Positions 51,222-59,769 of a stretch of 64,000 nucleotides of DNA are shown one piece after another. The DNA is from Comamonadaceae bacterium (GTDB lineage Bacteria > Pseudomonadota > Gammaproteobacteria > Burkholderiales > Burkholderiaceae_C). Where the stretch lies: contig JAECRA010000020.1 in assembly GCA_015999985.1 (NCBI GenBank), positions 1 to 64,000 of the forward strand, read 5' to 3'. Position 1 is the first letter of the stretch. Each line of letters opens with the position of its first letter. Position numbers and translations under genes: made by a program. Under the pieces are notes generated by a model. That model did no database searches, was not told the DNA's origin, and worked only from the letters and a program-made list of their open reading frames with translations.

Positions 51222-52124
51222 ATGCCACTTGGCTATACGCCCGAACCTACGGGACCTCTCGACCGGCTCTACCGCAACATCTCACGTTACGCCTCGCACC
51301 GGATGGCTGGTGGGGCCGACCGCCAGGCTACGGCCGAGGCATTGCAGGGCTTCCGCCGCGCGCAGCGACTGGCCTATGACGCTGTTGAGCATGTGGCGGC
51401 CCAACTGGTGCCGGGAATGACTGAGCGCGAGGCGGCCAGCCTGCTCGCCGATTACCTGCGAGAGCGCGGCACCGAACGCTTCCTGCACCGCCCGTTTGCG
51501 TGGTTTGGCGATCATTCGCGGTTCGACGGGTATTCGGGCTATGGCGACTACCACCCCAGTGACAGGCCGCTGGAGCAGGGTGCAGCAGCCATCCTCGATG
51601 TATCACCTGTCCTCGACGGCTACATCGGGGACGTGGGCTATGCGGTGTCTGTTGGGCCGAATTCCGAGCTGGAGAAGGCGCGTGAATTCATGCTGGTCTT
51701 GCGTAGCGAGCTTCCTGCGATGTTCGCCAGCGCGATGACACCGGCTGAGATCTGGCACGCGGTGAATAGACGCATTACCGGTGCCGGTTATGACACCGTC
51801 CATGCCAAGTACCCGCACTGTGTGCTGGGCCACCGGGTTTTCCGGATGAAGGTGCGCAAGGGAAGCTCGGCCAGAGTGGGTTTCCGCGCCTTCGGCTGGT
51901 TTTCGCTGGACACCAATCTCGTATTCCTGCGGCTTGGGCCGTCGGCAGCGCTCTCGCCCGAACACATGGGACGCAAGCTGGGGTTGTGGGCGATCGAGCC
52001 GCACATTGGCTGGCCGGGTGGGGGATGCAAGTTCGAGGAGATCCTGGTTGTCGAGGAAAAGCGCTGCTACTGGCTTGACGATGACGTACCGCATGTGCGA
52101 AATGGCAAGAGGGCCGCGCCATGA
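51222..52124 (+). CDS. M24-family metallopeptidase-like protein
   Basis: This 300-residue protein has the pita-bread fold signatures: GMTEREAASLLADYLRERG near residue 68, and the first metal aspartates in ILDVSPVLDGYIGDVGYAVSVG near residues 128-140. YPHCVLGHRVFRM follows near residue 200, and the end is IGWPGGGCKFEEILVVEE with glutamates. The aspartate and histidine ligands look mostly present; substrate preference (Xaa-Pro or creatinase-like) is unclear. The ATG at 51222 has AGGAG six bases upstream. It overlaps the next gene by 4 bp. Confidence 0.82.
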   Translation: MPLGYTPEPTGPLDRLYRNISRYASHRMAGGADRQATAEALQGFRRAQRLAYDAVEHVAAQLVPGMTEREAASLLADYLRERGTERFLHRPFAWFGDHSRFDGYSGYGDYHPSDRPLEQGAAAILDVSPVLDGYIGDVGYAVSVGPNSELEKAREFMLVLRSELPAMFASAMTPAEIWHAVNRRITGAGYDTVHAKYPHCVLGHRVFRMKVRKGSSARVGFRAFGWFSLDTNLVFLRLGPSAALSPEHMGRKLGLWAIEPHIGWPGGGCKFEEILVVEEKRCYWLDDDVPHVRNGKRAAP

Positions 52125-53371
52125 AGAAAGCAGGCATCTTCACCATCGCCGCCATAGCAGCCATTGCCGCTTGGTGGGTGGCTGCCGCCCCGGCGCCACA
52201 CCATTCACCCACGGTGGCGCTGACCATTGACGGCGAGGCTGAGCGCGCAGCGCTCGCCGTAGACAGGTCCGCCGACTTCGCCGCTGGGCTGGAAGTGCTG
52301 GAGGCCACCGTCCCGGGATACGACGACGTCGTGTTCCTCGACCAAGGTAAACGCTGGCTGTTGTCTGCGATGGACGGGCGCATCTGGTCATACGACCCGG
52401 TGGCCCGCAAGGCAGAGCCGTTCGTCGACACGCCCCTGATGGCAGCCGGCCTGCATGAGTCGCCCACAGAACACGACACGGTGTACTTCTGCGCTTCGCG
52501 GCTGTGGGGGAGCACCTATCCAGAAGGCGAGCGCGTCGGCCTGTATCGCCTCTCGGTGTCGACAAGGAAGATCGAGCCGCTGGTGCTGGACGTGCCAGAC
52601 ACGGTCATCGACGGCCAGAGAGCCTGGGGTCTTGCCGATACCGGCGCGCCGCAGGCCGTACGTGGTGTTGCAAGTGGCAAGCAACGCCCGCTCGCCTTCT
52701 GCAACGATCTGGAGGTCTCGGCCGACGGCAAGCGCATTTACTTCTCGGAGCCTTTCGCGTATGGGGGCGCTTCCACGGGCGGCGGCGCTGTGCCTGAGGC
52801 TGTGGCCTTTCGCGGCAACGGCCGGATCTGGATGCACGAGGTCGTCACGGGGCAAACGCGCCTGGTTGCGCAGGGCATGCATTTCCCAGACGGACTGCTG
52901 GTGGACCTTCACCCCGGTCAAGACCAGGAGCAGACTATCCTCACTAGCCTGACGACCGGCTTTCAGATCGCACGTGTCCACGTGAGTGGACCGAAAGCAG
53001 GGCGCATCGAGCTTGTGCAAAACGGCCTCGCGGGAATGTGTGACGGCATGGATCGTGACGCCGCGGGCCGCATCTGGTGCGGTATGTATGCTCAGCGCTC
53101 GCCCCTCATGACCTGGTTGCATGGCAAGCCTTGGGCCAAGGAGGTGCTGTTACGTCTGCCCCTCAACTTGATGCCACAGCCCAAGACCACTGGCGTTCTT
53201 GTGCTGAGCCCCGATGCCACCAAACCGCTGTATAGCGCTTGGTACACCGGCGCCAAGCTCGTGCACAACGCCTCAGCCTTGCCGGGGCCTGACGGTTACG
53301 TCTACATGGCGCCGTTCTCAAGCAAGCAACGAGGGATTGTGCGCATCAAGAACCCTCTGGGGGATCTGTAG
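52121..53371 (+). CDS. SMP-30/strictosidine-synthase-like beta-propeller protein
   Basis: This 416-residue protein starts with a signal anchor (MKKAGIFTIAAIAAIAAWWV), so it is probably periplasmic or membrane-tethered. Repeated propeller blades follow, including YDDVVFLDQGKRWLLSAMDGRIWSY, CNDLEVSADGKRIYFSEP near residue 200, MHFPDGLLVDLHPG near residue 255 and CDGMDRDAAGRIWCGMY near residue 306. Asp/Asn positions in those segments resemble the metal site of SMP-30/paraoxonase-type hydrolases. It may be a lactonase. It overlaps the M24 gene by 4 bp, forming a pair controlled by the divergent AraC gene. Confidence 0.78.
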   Translation: MKKAGIFTIAAIAAIAAWWVAAAPAPHHSPTVALTIDGEAERAALAVDRSADFAAGLEVLEATVPGYDDVVFLDQGKRWLLSAMDGRIWSYDPVARKAEPFVDTPLMAAGLHESPTEHDTVYFCASRLWGSTYPEGERVGLYRLSVSTRKIEPLVLDVPDTVIDGQRAWGLADTGAPQAVRGVASGKQRPLAFCNDLEVSADGKRIYFSEPFAYGGASTGGGAVPEAVAFRGNGRIWMHEVVTGQTRLVAQGMHFPDGLLVDLHPGQDQEQTILTSLTTGFQIARVHVSGPKAGRIELVQNGLAGMCDGMDRDAAGRIWCGMYAQRSPLMTWLHGKPWAKEVLLRLPLNLMPQPKTTGVLVLSPDATKPLYSAWYTGAKLVHNASALPGPDGYVYMAPFSSKQRGIVRIKNPLGDL

Positions 53372-53439
53372 CATGGCTCTGCGCTCCTTAGCGCGCCGCG
53401 TTAAGACGGTACTTGCAGATCGGCGCTCCGGAGAACCGC

Positions 53440-53585
53440 GTAAGGTTCCTGCACGTCAACATCAACACCCCTGATTGGCAGCGTACGCTGGATCAGTCTT
53501 GAGGCAGCCGGATTCAAGGGCGAACGGGCAGACGTTTCTGCCCGGGTGATGCGAGATGGGAATAGCAACCGGTTGCTGATGTTTT
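53440..53585 (+). pseudogene. Possible VOC/glyoxalase-family fragment
   Basis: The gap between the propeller gene and the ABC ATPase (53372-53679) has no intact gene, but one plus-strand frame reads VRFLHVNINTPDWQRTLDQS before a stop at 53502. A frame shifted by one continues LEAAGFKGERADVSARVMRD GNSNRLLMFSR. Together these resemble a vicinal-oxygen-chelate domain start. It may be a frameshifted, truncated remnant. The similarity is by eye and weak. Confidence 0.25.
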
Positions 53586-53679
53586 CGCGTTTGCCGTGAA
53601 ATCTGTCAAACCCGCACCTGAACGCGGACGTCATGTACATCTGTAGCGGTCAGCCTTCCCGGCCCCACCAAAGGCTACC

Positions 53680-54318
53680 TCATGATGACGGTAGCTCAAT
53701 CAAACTTGAAAGCGGTACAGAATCGATTCGCTCGGCGCTTGCGATCACGATTGCGCGGCCGGGTTGACCAGCGCTATCGGAGAGGACTCGCCACAAGAAA
53801 CGAATCGAATTGGCATCGAGCGCTGAGGTCGGTTCGTCGAGCAATGTGAGCGCGCGTCCTGAGGCGAGCGCAGCCGCCAACCAGACTTTTCGCTTCGACC
53901 CTGTCGAGAGCATGTACATTGGCTTTTCAAGATGCGGCGTTAGAGAGAAACCCTCTGCAAGTGCTCGCCACTTCTGCGCGTCGAAACGCGAATCCCCCGC
54001 ACTCAACGACAAGGTGCATTCAGTTGCCGAGACCTCATTGAATGCATCGGTCCCTGGGTCAATAAAGAACACGTTCTGTCGATAGGTTTCGGGTTCTTCG
54101 TGTAGACGCGCGCCGGCGACGCTCAGTTGGCCTTCGCCGAGAAGCTTGCCTGCAAATAACCGGAGGATCGTCGACTTTCCGCTCCCGTCGCCACCATAGA
54201 GCTGGGTCAACCCGGCACCGACGCGAACGCTCCAAGCTGACAAAAGCGCAGGCCTATTTGCGTAAGCGAAGCTTAAATCTTTGACGACAAGAATGGAGGC
54301 GATGGCCGCTGAGTTCAT
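53680..54318 (-). CDS. Orphan ABC transporter ATPase
   Basis: This 212-residue ATPase has Walker A LYGGDGSGKSTILRLFAG near residue 42, a signature reading LSTGSKRKVWLAAALAS (degenerate from LSGGQ) near residue 137, and Walker B ALTLLDEPTSALDANSIRF near residue 156. It is the small CcmA-like type. No permease is next to it, so it may work with an unlinked membrane subunit or be vestigial. The 260 bp to its right up to the rplY terminator hold no gene. Confidence 0.82.
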   Translation of the reverse strand: MNSAAIASILVVKDLSFAYANRPALLSAWSVRVGAGLTQLYGGDGSGKSTILRLFAGKLLGEGQLSVAGARLHEEPETYRQNVFFIDPGTDAFNEVSATECTLSLSAGDSRFDAQKWRALAEGFSLTPHLEKPMYMLSTGSKRKVWLAAALASGRALTLLDEPTSALDANSIRFLWRVLSDSAGQPGRAIVIASAERIDSVPLSSLIELPSS

Positions 54319-54487
54319 GCCTCAACCTTACAACAAAACCGGGGGCGCTCCTGTCCAGAGCTCTCCTGGAAGCGGCATGCGTGCCGCACAAGTCAGGAGC
54401 GCGCATGCTGGCAAAGGGTCCCCGCGCTTATCGGCAGAACGCGTGGGGTAGATCCCAAAGGAGGCAGACAATGCATTTGCCGTCTCC

Positions 54488-54522
54488 AAAAAAAATGCCC
54501 CGCATGAGCGGGGCATTTTTTT
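54488..54522. terminator. Bidirectional intrinsic terminator after rplY
   Basis: ATGCCCCGC (54495-54503), loop ATGA, then GCGGGGCAT (54508-54516), flanked by seven A on the left and six T on the right, so it can act on both strands. It should end the leftward prs-rplY transcript 60 bases past the rplY stop, and anything entering from the left. Confidence 0.9.
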
Positions 54523-54581
54523 CGCCGGTCGCTGACTAATTGCTTAGCCTGCGAGACGTATCGGCAGAAGCCGAAAAAGAA

Positions 54582-55205
54582 TTACTTCTTCTCAGGAGCA
54601 GGAGCGGCTGCAGGAGCGGCTGCTGGCTCTGGCTCAGCTTCTTCAGCAGCTGGGTTCACCACGGACACCAGCACTGGGTTGTCTTTACCGTGCAGGACAG
54701 CTTGGACACCTTTAGGCAGCGTGACGTCGTTCAATGTCAGCGTAGCGCCTTTTTCCAGTTTGGACAGGTCAATGTTGATGGCTTCTGGCAGGTCGGCTGG
54801 CAGGCAGGACACTTCCAATTCAGTCAGCACGTGGTTGACCAGGCACTTGTCGATCTTGACAGCGGTGGACTCTTCTTCACCAGAGTAGTGCAGTGGCACT
54901 TTCATGTGAATCTTGGTCTTGGCCGAAACGCGCTGAAAATCGATGTGCAGTATTTGCTGTTTGTAGGGGTGGATCTGCAGGTCACGCAGCAGCACCTGAC
55001 TGGCTTTGCCGTCCAGGTCCATATCGAGAACTGAAGAGTGGAAAGCTTCTTTCTTGATGGCTTGCCACAGAGCATTGTGGTCGAGCTCGATCAGCTGAGG
55101 CTCGCCTTCGCCCCCGTAAACAATACCGGGCACTTTGCCGGCATTACGCAGACGGCGGCTCGCACCCGTACCCTGCTTGGCGCGCTCAAAAGCGACAAAT
55201 TTCAT
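54582..55205 (-). CDS. rplY: 50S ribosomal protein L25 (long, Ctc/TL5 type)
   Basis: This 207-residue protein has an N-terminal L25 domain ([23 protein letters not shown], then VPGIVYGG and [20 protein letters not shown]) that binds 5S rRNA. A C-terminal TL5/Ctc domain follows, with an Ala/Pro/Glu-rich tail ([17 protein letters not shown]). Length and start match betaproteobacterial orthologues. It follows prs by 103 bp, with a possible hairpin at 55267-55290 in the gap. Confidence 0.97.
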   Translation of the reverse strand: MKFVAFERAKQGTGASRRLRNAGKVPGIVYGGEGEPQLIELDHNALWQAIKKEAFHSSVLDMDLDGKASQVLLRDLQIHPYKQQILHIDFQRVSAKTKIHMKVPLHYSGEEESTAVKIDKCLVNHVLTELEVSCLPADLPEAINIDLSKLEKGATLTLNDVTLPKGVQAVLHGKDNPVLVSVVNPAAEEAEPEPAAAPAAAPAPEKK

Positions 55206-55254
55206 AACTAACTCCTTGGATGAAGCCGACCGCGACCAGTGCAGCTTCGGTTTT

Positions 55255-55290
55255 AAAAAAGCCAGACCCCACTAACCGTAATGGGTGGGG
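55255..55290 (-). terminator. Weak terminator-like hairpin between prs and rplY
   Basis: On the minus strand CCCCAC (55290-55285) pairs with GTGGGG (55272-55267) around a 12-base loop, then, after six bases, six T follow (55260-55255). It could attenuate prs read-through or define the rplY 5' end. A second GAAGC/GCTTC dyad lies closer to the rplY start. Confidence 0.5.
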
Positions 55291-55308
55291 CGCTAGCCGT
55301 AGGTGTTC

Positions 55309-56286
55309 TTAAAACAGGTTGTCCTGTTCGGAGAACAAACTCATTACCGATTCACCGCGTGCGATACGCTGGATCGTCTGTGCAATCAGAGGCGCCACCG
55401 AAAGCTGGCGGATCTTGCTGCAGGCCGAAGCGCTGTCGGACAGGGGGATGGTGTTGGTCACCACGACTTCATCAAGCGCGCTGCCTTGGGCAATGCGTTC
55501 AATGGCGGGGCCAGAGAAAATAGGGTGCGTGCAATACGCGTAGACTTTTTTGGCGCCGCGCTCCTTGAGCACTTCTGCCGCTTTGACCAGCGTGCCCGCA
55601 GTGTCGATCATGTCGTCCATGATGACGCAATTGCGGCCTTCGATGTCGCCAATGACGTGCATCACTTCGCTCACGTTGGCCTTTGGCCTGCGTTTGTCGA
55701 TGATGGCAAGATCGCAGCCGAGTTGCTTGGCGAGCGCTCGTGCACGCACTACACCGCCAACGTCTGGGCTGACGACCAACAGGTCTTCGTAGTTTTTCTG
55801 CCGCAGATCACCCAGCAATACGGGTGAGGCGTAGATGTTGTCTACCGGAATGTCGAAGAAGCCCTGGATCTGGTCCGCATGGAGATCCATGGTCAGCACT
55901 GCGTTCACACCCACTGCTTGCAGCATGTTCGCCACGACCTTGGCAGAGATGGGCACCCGCGTGGAACGTGGGCGACGATCCTGGCGTGCATAGCCAAAGT
56001 AGGGGATGACTGCACTGATGCGCTCAGCCGATGCGCGTTTGAGCGCGTCGACCATGATGAGCAATTCCATCAGGTTTTCGTTGGTGGGCTGGCAGGTGGA
56101 CTGCACCACGAACACATCGCGAGCGCGAACGTTCTGCTTGATCTCTACCGTGACTTCTCCGTCAGAGAAGCGGCCAACGTCGGCGGCGCCGAGCGTGAGA
56201 CCGAGATTGCTTGCAATCTCAGCAGCCATGGCGGGATTGGCGTTGCCAGTGAACACCAGAAAGTCGGACGAGGTTGACGGCTGCAT
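55309..56286 (-). CDS. prs: Ribose-phosphate pyrophosphokinase
   Basis: This 325-residue enzyme makes PRPP from ribose 5-phosphate and ATP. Family landmarks are [61 protein letters not shown] with a catalytic histidine-region, and the PRPP-binding loop [19 protein letters not shown] near residue 220. Length and start are normal. It follows tRNA-Gln on the same strand by about 106 bp, which contain a GC-rich hairpin (56341-56369). Confidence 0.97.
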   Translation of the reverse strand: MQPSTSSDFLVFTGNANPAMAAEIASNLGLTLGAADVGRFSDGEVTVEIKQNVRARDVFVVQSTCQPTNENLMELLIMVDALKRASAERISAVIPYFGYARQDRRPRSTRVPISAKVVANMLQAVGVNAVLTMDLHADQIQGFFDIPVDNIYASPVLLGDLRQKNYEDLLVVSPDVGGVVRARALAKQLGCDLAIIDKRRPKANVSEVMHVIGDIEGRNCVIMDDMIDTAGTLVKAAEVLKERGAKKVYAYCTHPIFSGPAIERIAQGSALDEVVVTNTIPLSDSASACSKIRQLSVAPLIAQTIQRIARGESVMSLFSEQDNLF

Positions 56287-56340
56287 GAGCTTTCCGGTGG
56301 TTGCGCGGGCGGCAAACTTCTTTTTTTATCGAACTATGAA

Positions 56341-56369
56341 CCGGGTGGCGCCTTTCGGCGCGCGCCCGG
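56341..56369 (-). other. GC-rich hairpin between tRNA-Gln and prs
   Basis: GCGCC (56348-56352), loop TTTC, GGCGC (56357-56361), extended across an internal loop by CCGGG/CCCGG (56341-56345 and 56365-56369). No T-run follows. It lies 24 bases beyond the tRNA 3' end, so it may be a processing or pause signal in the tRNA-prs transcript. Confidence 0.45.
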
Positions 56370-56392
56370 TGTCTTCTATAACGATAATGGTT

Positions 56393-56469
56393 TGGCAGGG
56401 GAGGAAGGACTCGAACCCTCGCATGCCGGAATCAAAATCCGGTGCCTTGACCAACTTGGCGACTCCCCT
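56393..56469 (-). tRNA. tRNA-Gln (anticodon TTG)
   Basis: A complete 77-nt tRNA on the minus strand. The acceptor arms AGGGGAG and CTCCCCT pair fully, with discriminator G and encoded CCA (3' end at 56393). The anticodon stem CCGGA/TCCGG presents TTTTGAT with the anticodon TTG, and the T-arm has GGTTCGAGTCC. It reads CAA and CAG glutamine codons. It lies between ispE and prs, as in many betaproteobacteria. Confidence 0.97.
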
Positions 56470-56507
56470 ACACTGGCCACCACCTCCGAAGTAGGAGGTG
56501 ACTGCCT

Positions 56508-57368
56508 TCAATCGTCGCTGGCAACCCAACCGACTAGCGGATGACTTGCCATATTGCTACAGCCCCTGATTTGCCAATTTGCCGATTCTAGTAAATGTAC
56601 CAACTCAGTTGGAACACCGTTACTTGAACGGGCAAATATAGCGCTGCCTGAGCCAGTCATTCTGCCTTGAAGGCCATGTGCTTTAAAAGCATCTAGACCT
56701 TCTGCAATAAGCGGACAAAGCCGCTCTGCTACTGGCTGCAGATCGTTGTGGCCAAAGCCCCAGGGGATTGCAGCGAAGCCTGCGAGTATAGCAAGTTTTG
56801 TGTCCCTCTTTAAATTCTCGTCAGAAAAAATTACTTTAGTTTCGAGACCGGCGGGCGGCTTGGCTACAACAAACGAAGCGGATGGCAATTCTATAGGAGT
56901 AATTTGCTCGCCGACGCCCTCAACCCATGCATTTCGCCCGCGCAGGAAAAAGGGCACATCGGCACCCAGCGTGAGGCCTATGGATTCGAGTTGCCGGCGT
57001 TTGAGGCCAAGACCCCAAAGCCGGTTGAGCGCCAGCAAGGTTGTGGCCGCATCTGATGAGCCGCCACCCATACCTGCCTGGGCTGGGAGCTGCTTCTGCA
57101 GCACGATGTGGACGCCATAAGGGCATCCGGTGGCCGCTTGCAATGCCCGTGCTGCGCGGGTGCACAGATCGTCAGCGGGCAGGGCTTGGGTGTTCAAGTC
57201 TTCTCGTGAGATGGCGCCGTCCGATCGGCGTTCAAAATGAAGTGTGTCGCACCAGTCGATCAGCATGAAGACTGATTGCAACAAGTGGTAGCCATCCGGG
57301 CGGCGCCCATTGATGTGGAGAAATAGATTCAGCTTGGCCGGTGCCGGCACGTCGAAAAGAGCGCGCAT
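56508..57368 (-). CDS. ispE: 4-diphosphocytidyl-2-C-methyl-D-erythritol kinase
   Basis: This 286-residue GHMP-family kinase of the MEP isoprenoid pathway has LFDVPAPAKLNLFLHINGRRPDGYHLLQSVFMLID at the start (catalytic lysine region). The ATP loop LPAQAGMGGGSSDAATTLLAL lies near residue 100, and GRMTGSGSAIFAR near residue 250. The ATG at 57368 is clear; the frame extends upstream into lolB but that is not family-like. It follows lolB by 29 bp. Confidence 0.95.
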   Translation of the reverse strand: MRALFDVPAPAKLNLFLHINGRRPDGYHLLQSVFMLIDWCDTLHFERRSDGAISREDLNTQALPADDLCTRAARALQAATGCPYGVHIVLQKQLPAQAGMGGGSSDAATTLLALNRLWGLGLKRRQLESIGLTLGADVPFFLRGRNAWVEGVGEQITPIELPSASFVVAKPPAGLETKVIFSDENLKRDTKLAILAGFAAIPWGFGHNDLQPVAERLCPLIAEGLDAFKAHGLQGRMTGSGSAIFARSSNGVPTELVHLLESANWQIRGCSNMASHPLVGWVASDD

Positions 57369-57397
57369 GAAAAAAGCGTCAGGACTCGTCGTTCTTG

Positions 57398-57952
57398 TCA
57401 GTCGAAAACCAGGCGCAGTTCTGCCGTAGGTAGAGGCTGCAGGCGCTGCGCATACAGACGGCCATCGGGCAGGGAACGGAGGTCTGCTTGCCAACCCTCG
57501 ACATTTTCAGTCTCGCCACGCAGCCAGGCGAACAGGGCGCGTATGGGAATAGGCGTGCCACTGGTTTGCGTGATGAGTTCTTCCAGCGAACTGAAGCGCT
57601 GCTCCTTGCCGCCTTGGTTCAATATGGCTGAGCCAGGTTGCCAAAGCATGGTGGCCAAAATGCTGCCTAAAGGGGAGCTCAGGGAGAGCTCGCCAGCCTC
57701 CGCGTTGCCATTCAAAGAGAAACCAGCAGAAAAGGATTGCGGAGGTTCGGACGCAATGTTCAACCCGAGCCGGCCCGTCCACGACGATCTTTCCTTGTCG
57801 ATGGCAACGGGCTCTTTCCTTGCGGTGGCGCAACCCGAAAGCAAGGCTACTGAGCCCAGTGCCAGAGCCTGGAGGGCTTGGCGGCGCGCTCTGACCACGG
57901 GAAGGGCAGATGTGCTTGCCGTACTCACGGCAATAGTCACAGCGGAATTCAC
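57398..57952 (-). CDS. lolB: Outer-membrane lipoprotein receptor LolB
   Basis: This 184-residue lipoprotein has a lipobox LLSGC with C41. The GTG start at 57952 overlaps the TPR gene stop (GTGA), but the signal region before the lipobox is then long; starting at a GTG for residue 19 or 20 would give a normal-length signal. Downstream WTGRLGLNI, SLSSPLGSILATMLW and LRGETENVEGWQADL are LolB-like. It receives lipoproteins from LolA and inserts them in the outer membrane. ispE follows by 29 bp. Confidence 0.9.
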   Translation of the reverse strand: MNSAVTIAVSTASTSALPVVRARRQALQALALGSVALLSGCATARKEPVAIDKERSSWTGRLGLNIASEPPQSFSAGFSLNGNAEAGELSLSSPLGSILATMLWQPGSAILNQGGKEQRFSSLEELITQTSGTPIPIRALFAWLRGETENVEGWQADLRSLPDGRLYAQRLQPLPTAELRLVFD

Positions 57953-59730
57953 AGCGAGATCTGCAGTCGCTTGAGTGCTTCCTGCAATGTTTCGTTGTCC
58001 GCAGCCAGGCGCAGGCCTTCTTTCCAGACTGCTTTGGCCTCGTCCTGGCGGCCCATGGTCCAGAGTACTTCGCCCAGGTGGGCTGCTATTTCGGCATCAG
58101 GCCGTTTTGCAAAAGCCGCTTGCAGTATGCGCAGCGCTTCTGCGTGATTGCCAAGGCGGAATTCAACCCACCCCAGGCTGTCCTGGATGTATTGGTCATC
58201 TGGGGCCAGCTTGACGGCGGTCTCAATGAGCTTTTTAGCTTCAGGGAGCCTGACATTGCGCTCAGCCAGCGTGTAGCCCAGAGCGTTGTAGGCACTTTGG
58301 GATTCAGGTTTGAGCTCTATGACCTTGCGCAGCAAACGTTCCATCTCGTCTACAAGGCCCACCTTTTCCGCGGCCATGGCTGTGTCATACAGCAGATCTT
58401 CGTCGGACGGGTTTTTCTCTAACGCTGCCTTAAGCAGCTCATAAGCCTGCTGCGGTTGCTTGTTGTCGCGCAGAAGCTGAGCTTCTGCAGCGAGCTTCAT
58501 GCGTGCATCTTCTGGCCGAGTGATAGCAATGTTGCGAATCAACTGCCTGGCTTCGTCCAGGCGACCTTGCCGCGCCATGATGGAGGCTCGGCGCAGCTGA
58601 ACGCTCATCGCTTGTTCGGTACCGCTGACACCTGAGAGCAGGCTTTCTGCTGCTGCGTAGTTGCCGGCTCGCTCAGCGATCTGCGCCAGAGTCATGCGTG
58701 CCTGATTAAGGCCATTGGCTCTGTCTACGCGCTCATCGGCAGGCGCGTCTTGCGCCAGTTTCAGATATCGGGTGAGAGACGCCTCTGCTTGCGTGTCGTG
58801 GCGCCCCTCGGCCAAAAGCAGACCTTGCGCCAGCCAGCCTTCAGGGTAGTCTGGTTGGCGACGAGTCAGGTCAGCCAGTTGCTCGCGTGCCTGCTGGCCT
58901 CGGCCAGTATCGAGCAGCGCGCGTGCATAGCCGATTTGCACTTCGGGTTTCGGGGAAGGTTCACGCAGATACCGGACCACCAAGGCCTCTGCTTTTGATT
59001 CCCCGGCGTCTCCCATGAGCTGGAGTGCCAGCAAGGCAGGCCATTCGGAACTGGCGTTGGCCGATTGCGCCAAGGTTGCAGCCGCCATGGCCCCTGCGTT
59101 GTCACCCACAGCCAGCCGCATGCGTCCGATACTTGTCCAGGCAGCGGGGGCCAGAGAATTGGTTCGAAGGGCAGTTGCCAGGCCTCTTTCGACCGCTTGC
59201 AGCGCTTCGGTTTTGTTGGGTACGCGGGCATACAGGCCGGGAAGGGCCGTGATGAATGCTTCCTGTTCGCTAGCTGGCAATGCGGCCAGGGTTGCACTCA
59301 TGGGAACATCGGATTCGCCGACGCGCCCCAGGGCCACCAACAGTTGCAGCTCCATCCGGTTGGAATCGACCGACTTGGGCTCCGCACGGCGCCATGCACG
59401 AACGGCTTCAAGTGCCATGGGGCCTGAGCGCGACTGGATCGCCATCTCGACGGCTCGTTTGTAAAGCGCGGGGTCGGTGGTTCGCCTGGCGGCATCGAGC
59501 ATTACCTCGACGCCCTGCGTGGCCGCGCCTTCCTGGAAGCTCAGCTCACCTATCAGCAACTCATACAGGAGCCGCGCGGTCAAGGCGGAAGGGCGGGGCG
59601 TCTCGGCTGGCGCGGTGGCCGACGCGGGGTCAACCGGCGCCGACGCTGGCTGGGAGGGCGCCGTTGCCTGGGCAATGGCCATTCCCGGGATCAGCGAGAT
59701 CAGCGGAAGAACACGGAAAAAATGCTGCAT
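57949..59730 (-). CDS. Tetratricopeptide-repeat protein
   Basis: About 593 residues. A signal peptide (MQHFFRVLPLISLIPGMAIA, cleavage near AQA) is followed by a Pro/Ala-rich linker and some 10 to 12 TPR-like helix pairs, including the clear AYNALGYTLAERNVRLPEAKKLIETAVKLAPDDQYIQDSLGW unit near the C-terminus. It is probably periplasmic or outer-membrane associated. I start at the ATG at 59730; an ATG six codons upstream is possible. It precedes lolB with a GTGA overlap, a gene order conserved in Burkholderiales, so it may assist envelope assembly. Confidence 0.85.
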   Translation of the reverse strand: MQHFFRVLPLISLIPGMAIAQATAPSQPASAPVDPASATAPAETPRPSALTARLLYELLIGELSFQEGAATQGVEVMLDAARRTTDPALYKRAVEMAIQSRSGPMALEAVRAWRRAEPKSVDSNRMELQLLVALGRVGESDVPMSATLAALPASEQEAFITALPGLYARVPNKTEALQAVERGLATALRTNSLAPAAWTSIGRMRLAVGDNAGAMAAATLAQSANASSEWPALLALQLMGDAGESKAEALVVRYLREPSPKPEVQIGYARALLDTGRGQQAREQLADLTRRQPDYPEGWLAQGLLLAEGRHDTQAEASLTRYLKLAQDAPADERVDRANGLNQARMTLAQIAERAGNYAAAESLLSGVSGTEQAMSVQLRRASIMARQGRLDEARQLIRNIAITRPEDARMKLAAEAQLLRDNKQPQQAYELLKAALEKNPSDEDLLYDTAMAAEKVGLVDEMERLLRKVIELKPESQSAYNALGYTLAERNVRLPEAKKLIETAVKLAPDDQYIQDSLGWVEFRLGNHAEALRILQAAFAKRPDAEIAAHLGEVLWTMGRQDEAKAVWKEGLRLAADNETLQEALKRLQISL

Positions 59731-59769
59731 GCAATCATAATAAGCCATGCCTGAAATAGATGTTTGCCC

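Noticed and set aside
54429-54569. Direct repeat TATCGGCAGAA at 54429 and 54559 as an island boundary
   Set aside because: Only 11 bases, both copies on the same (rplY) side of the pth-rplY insert and no matching copy near pth, so it cannot mark an insertion duplication.
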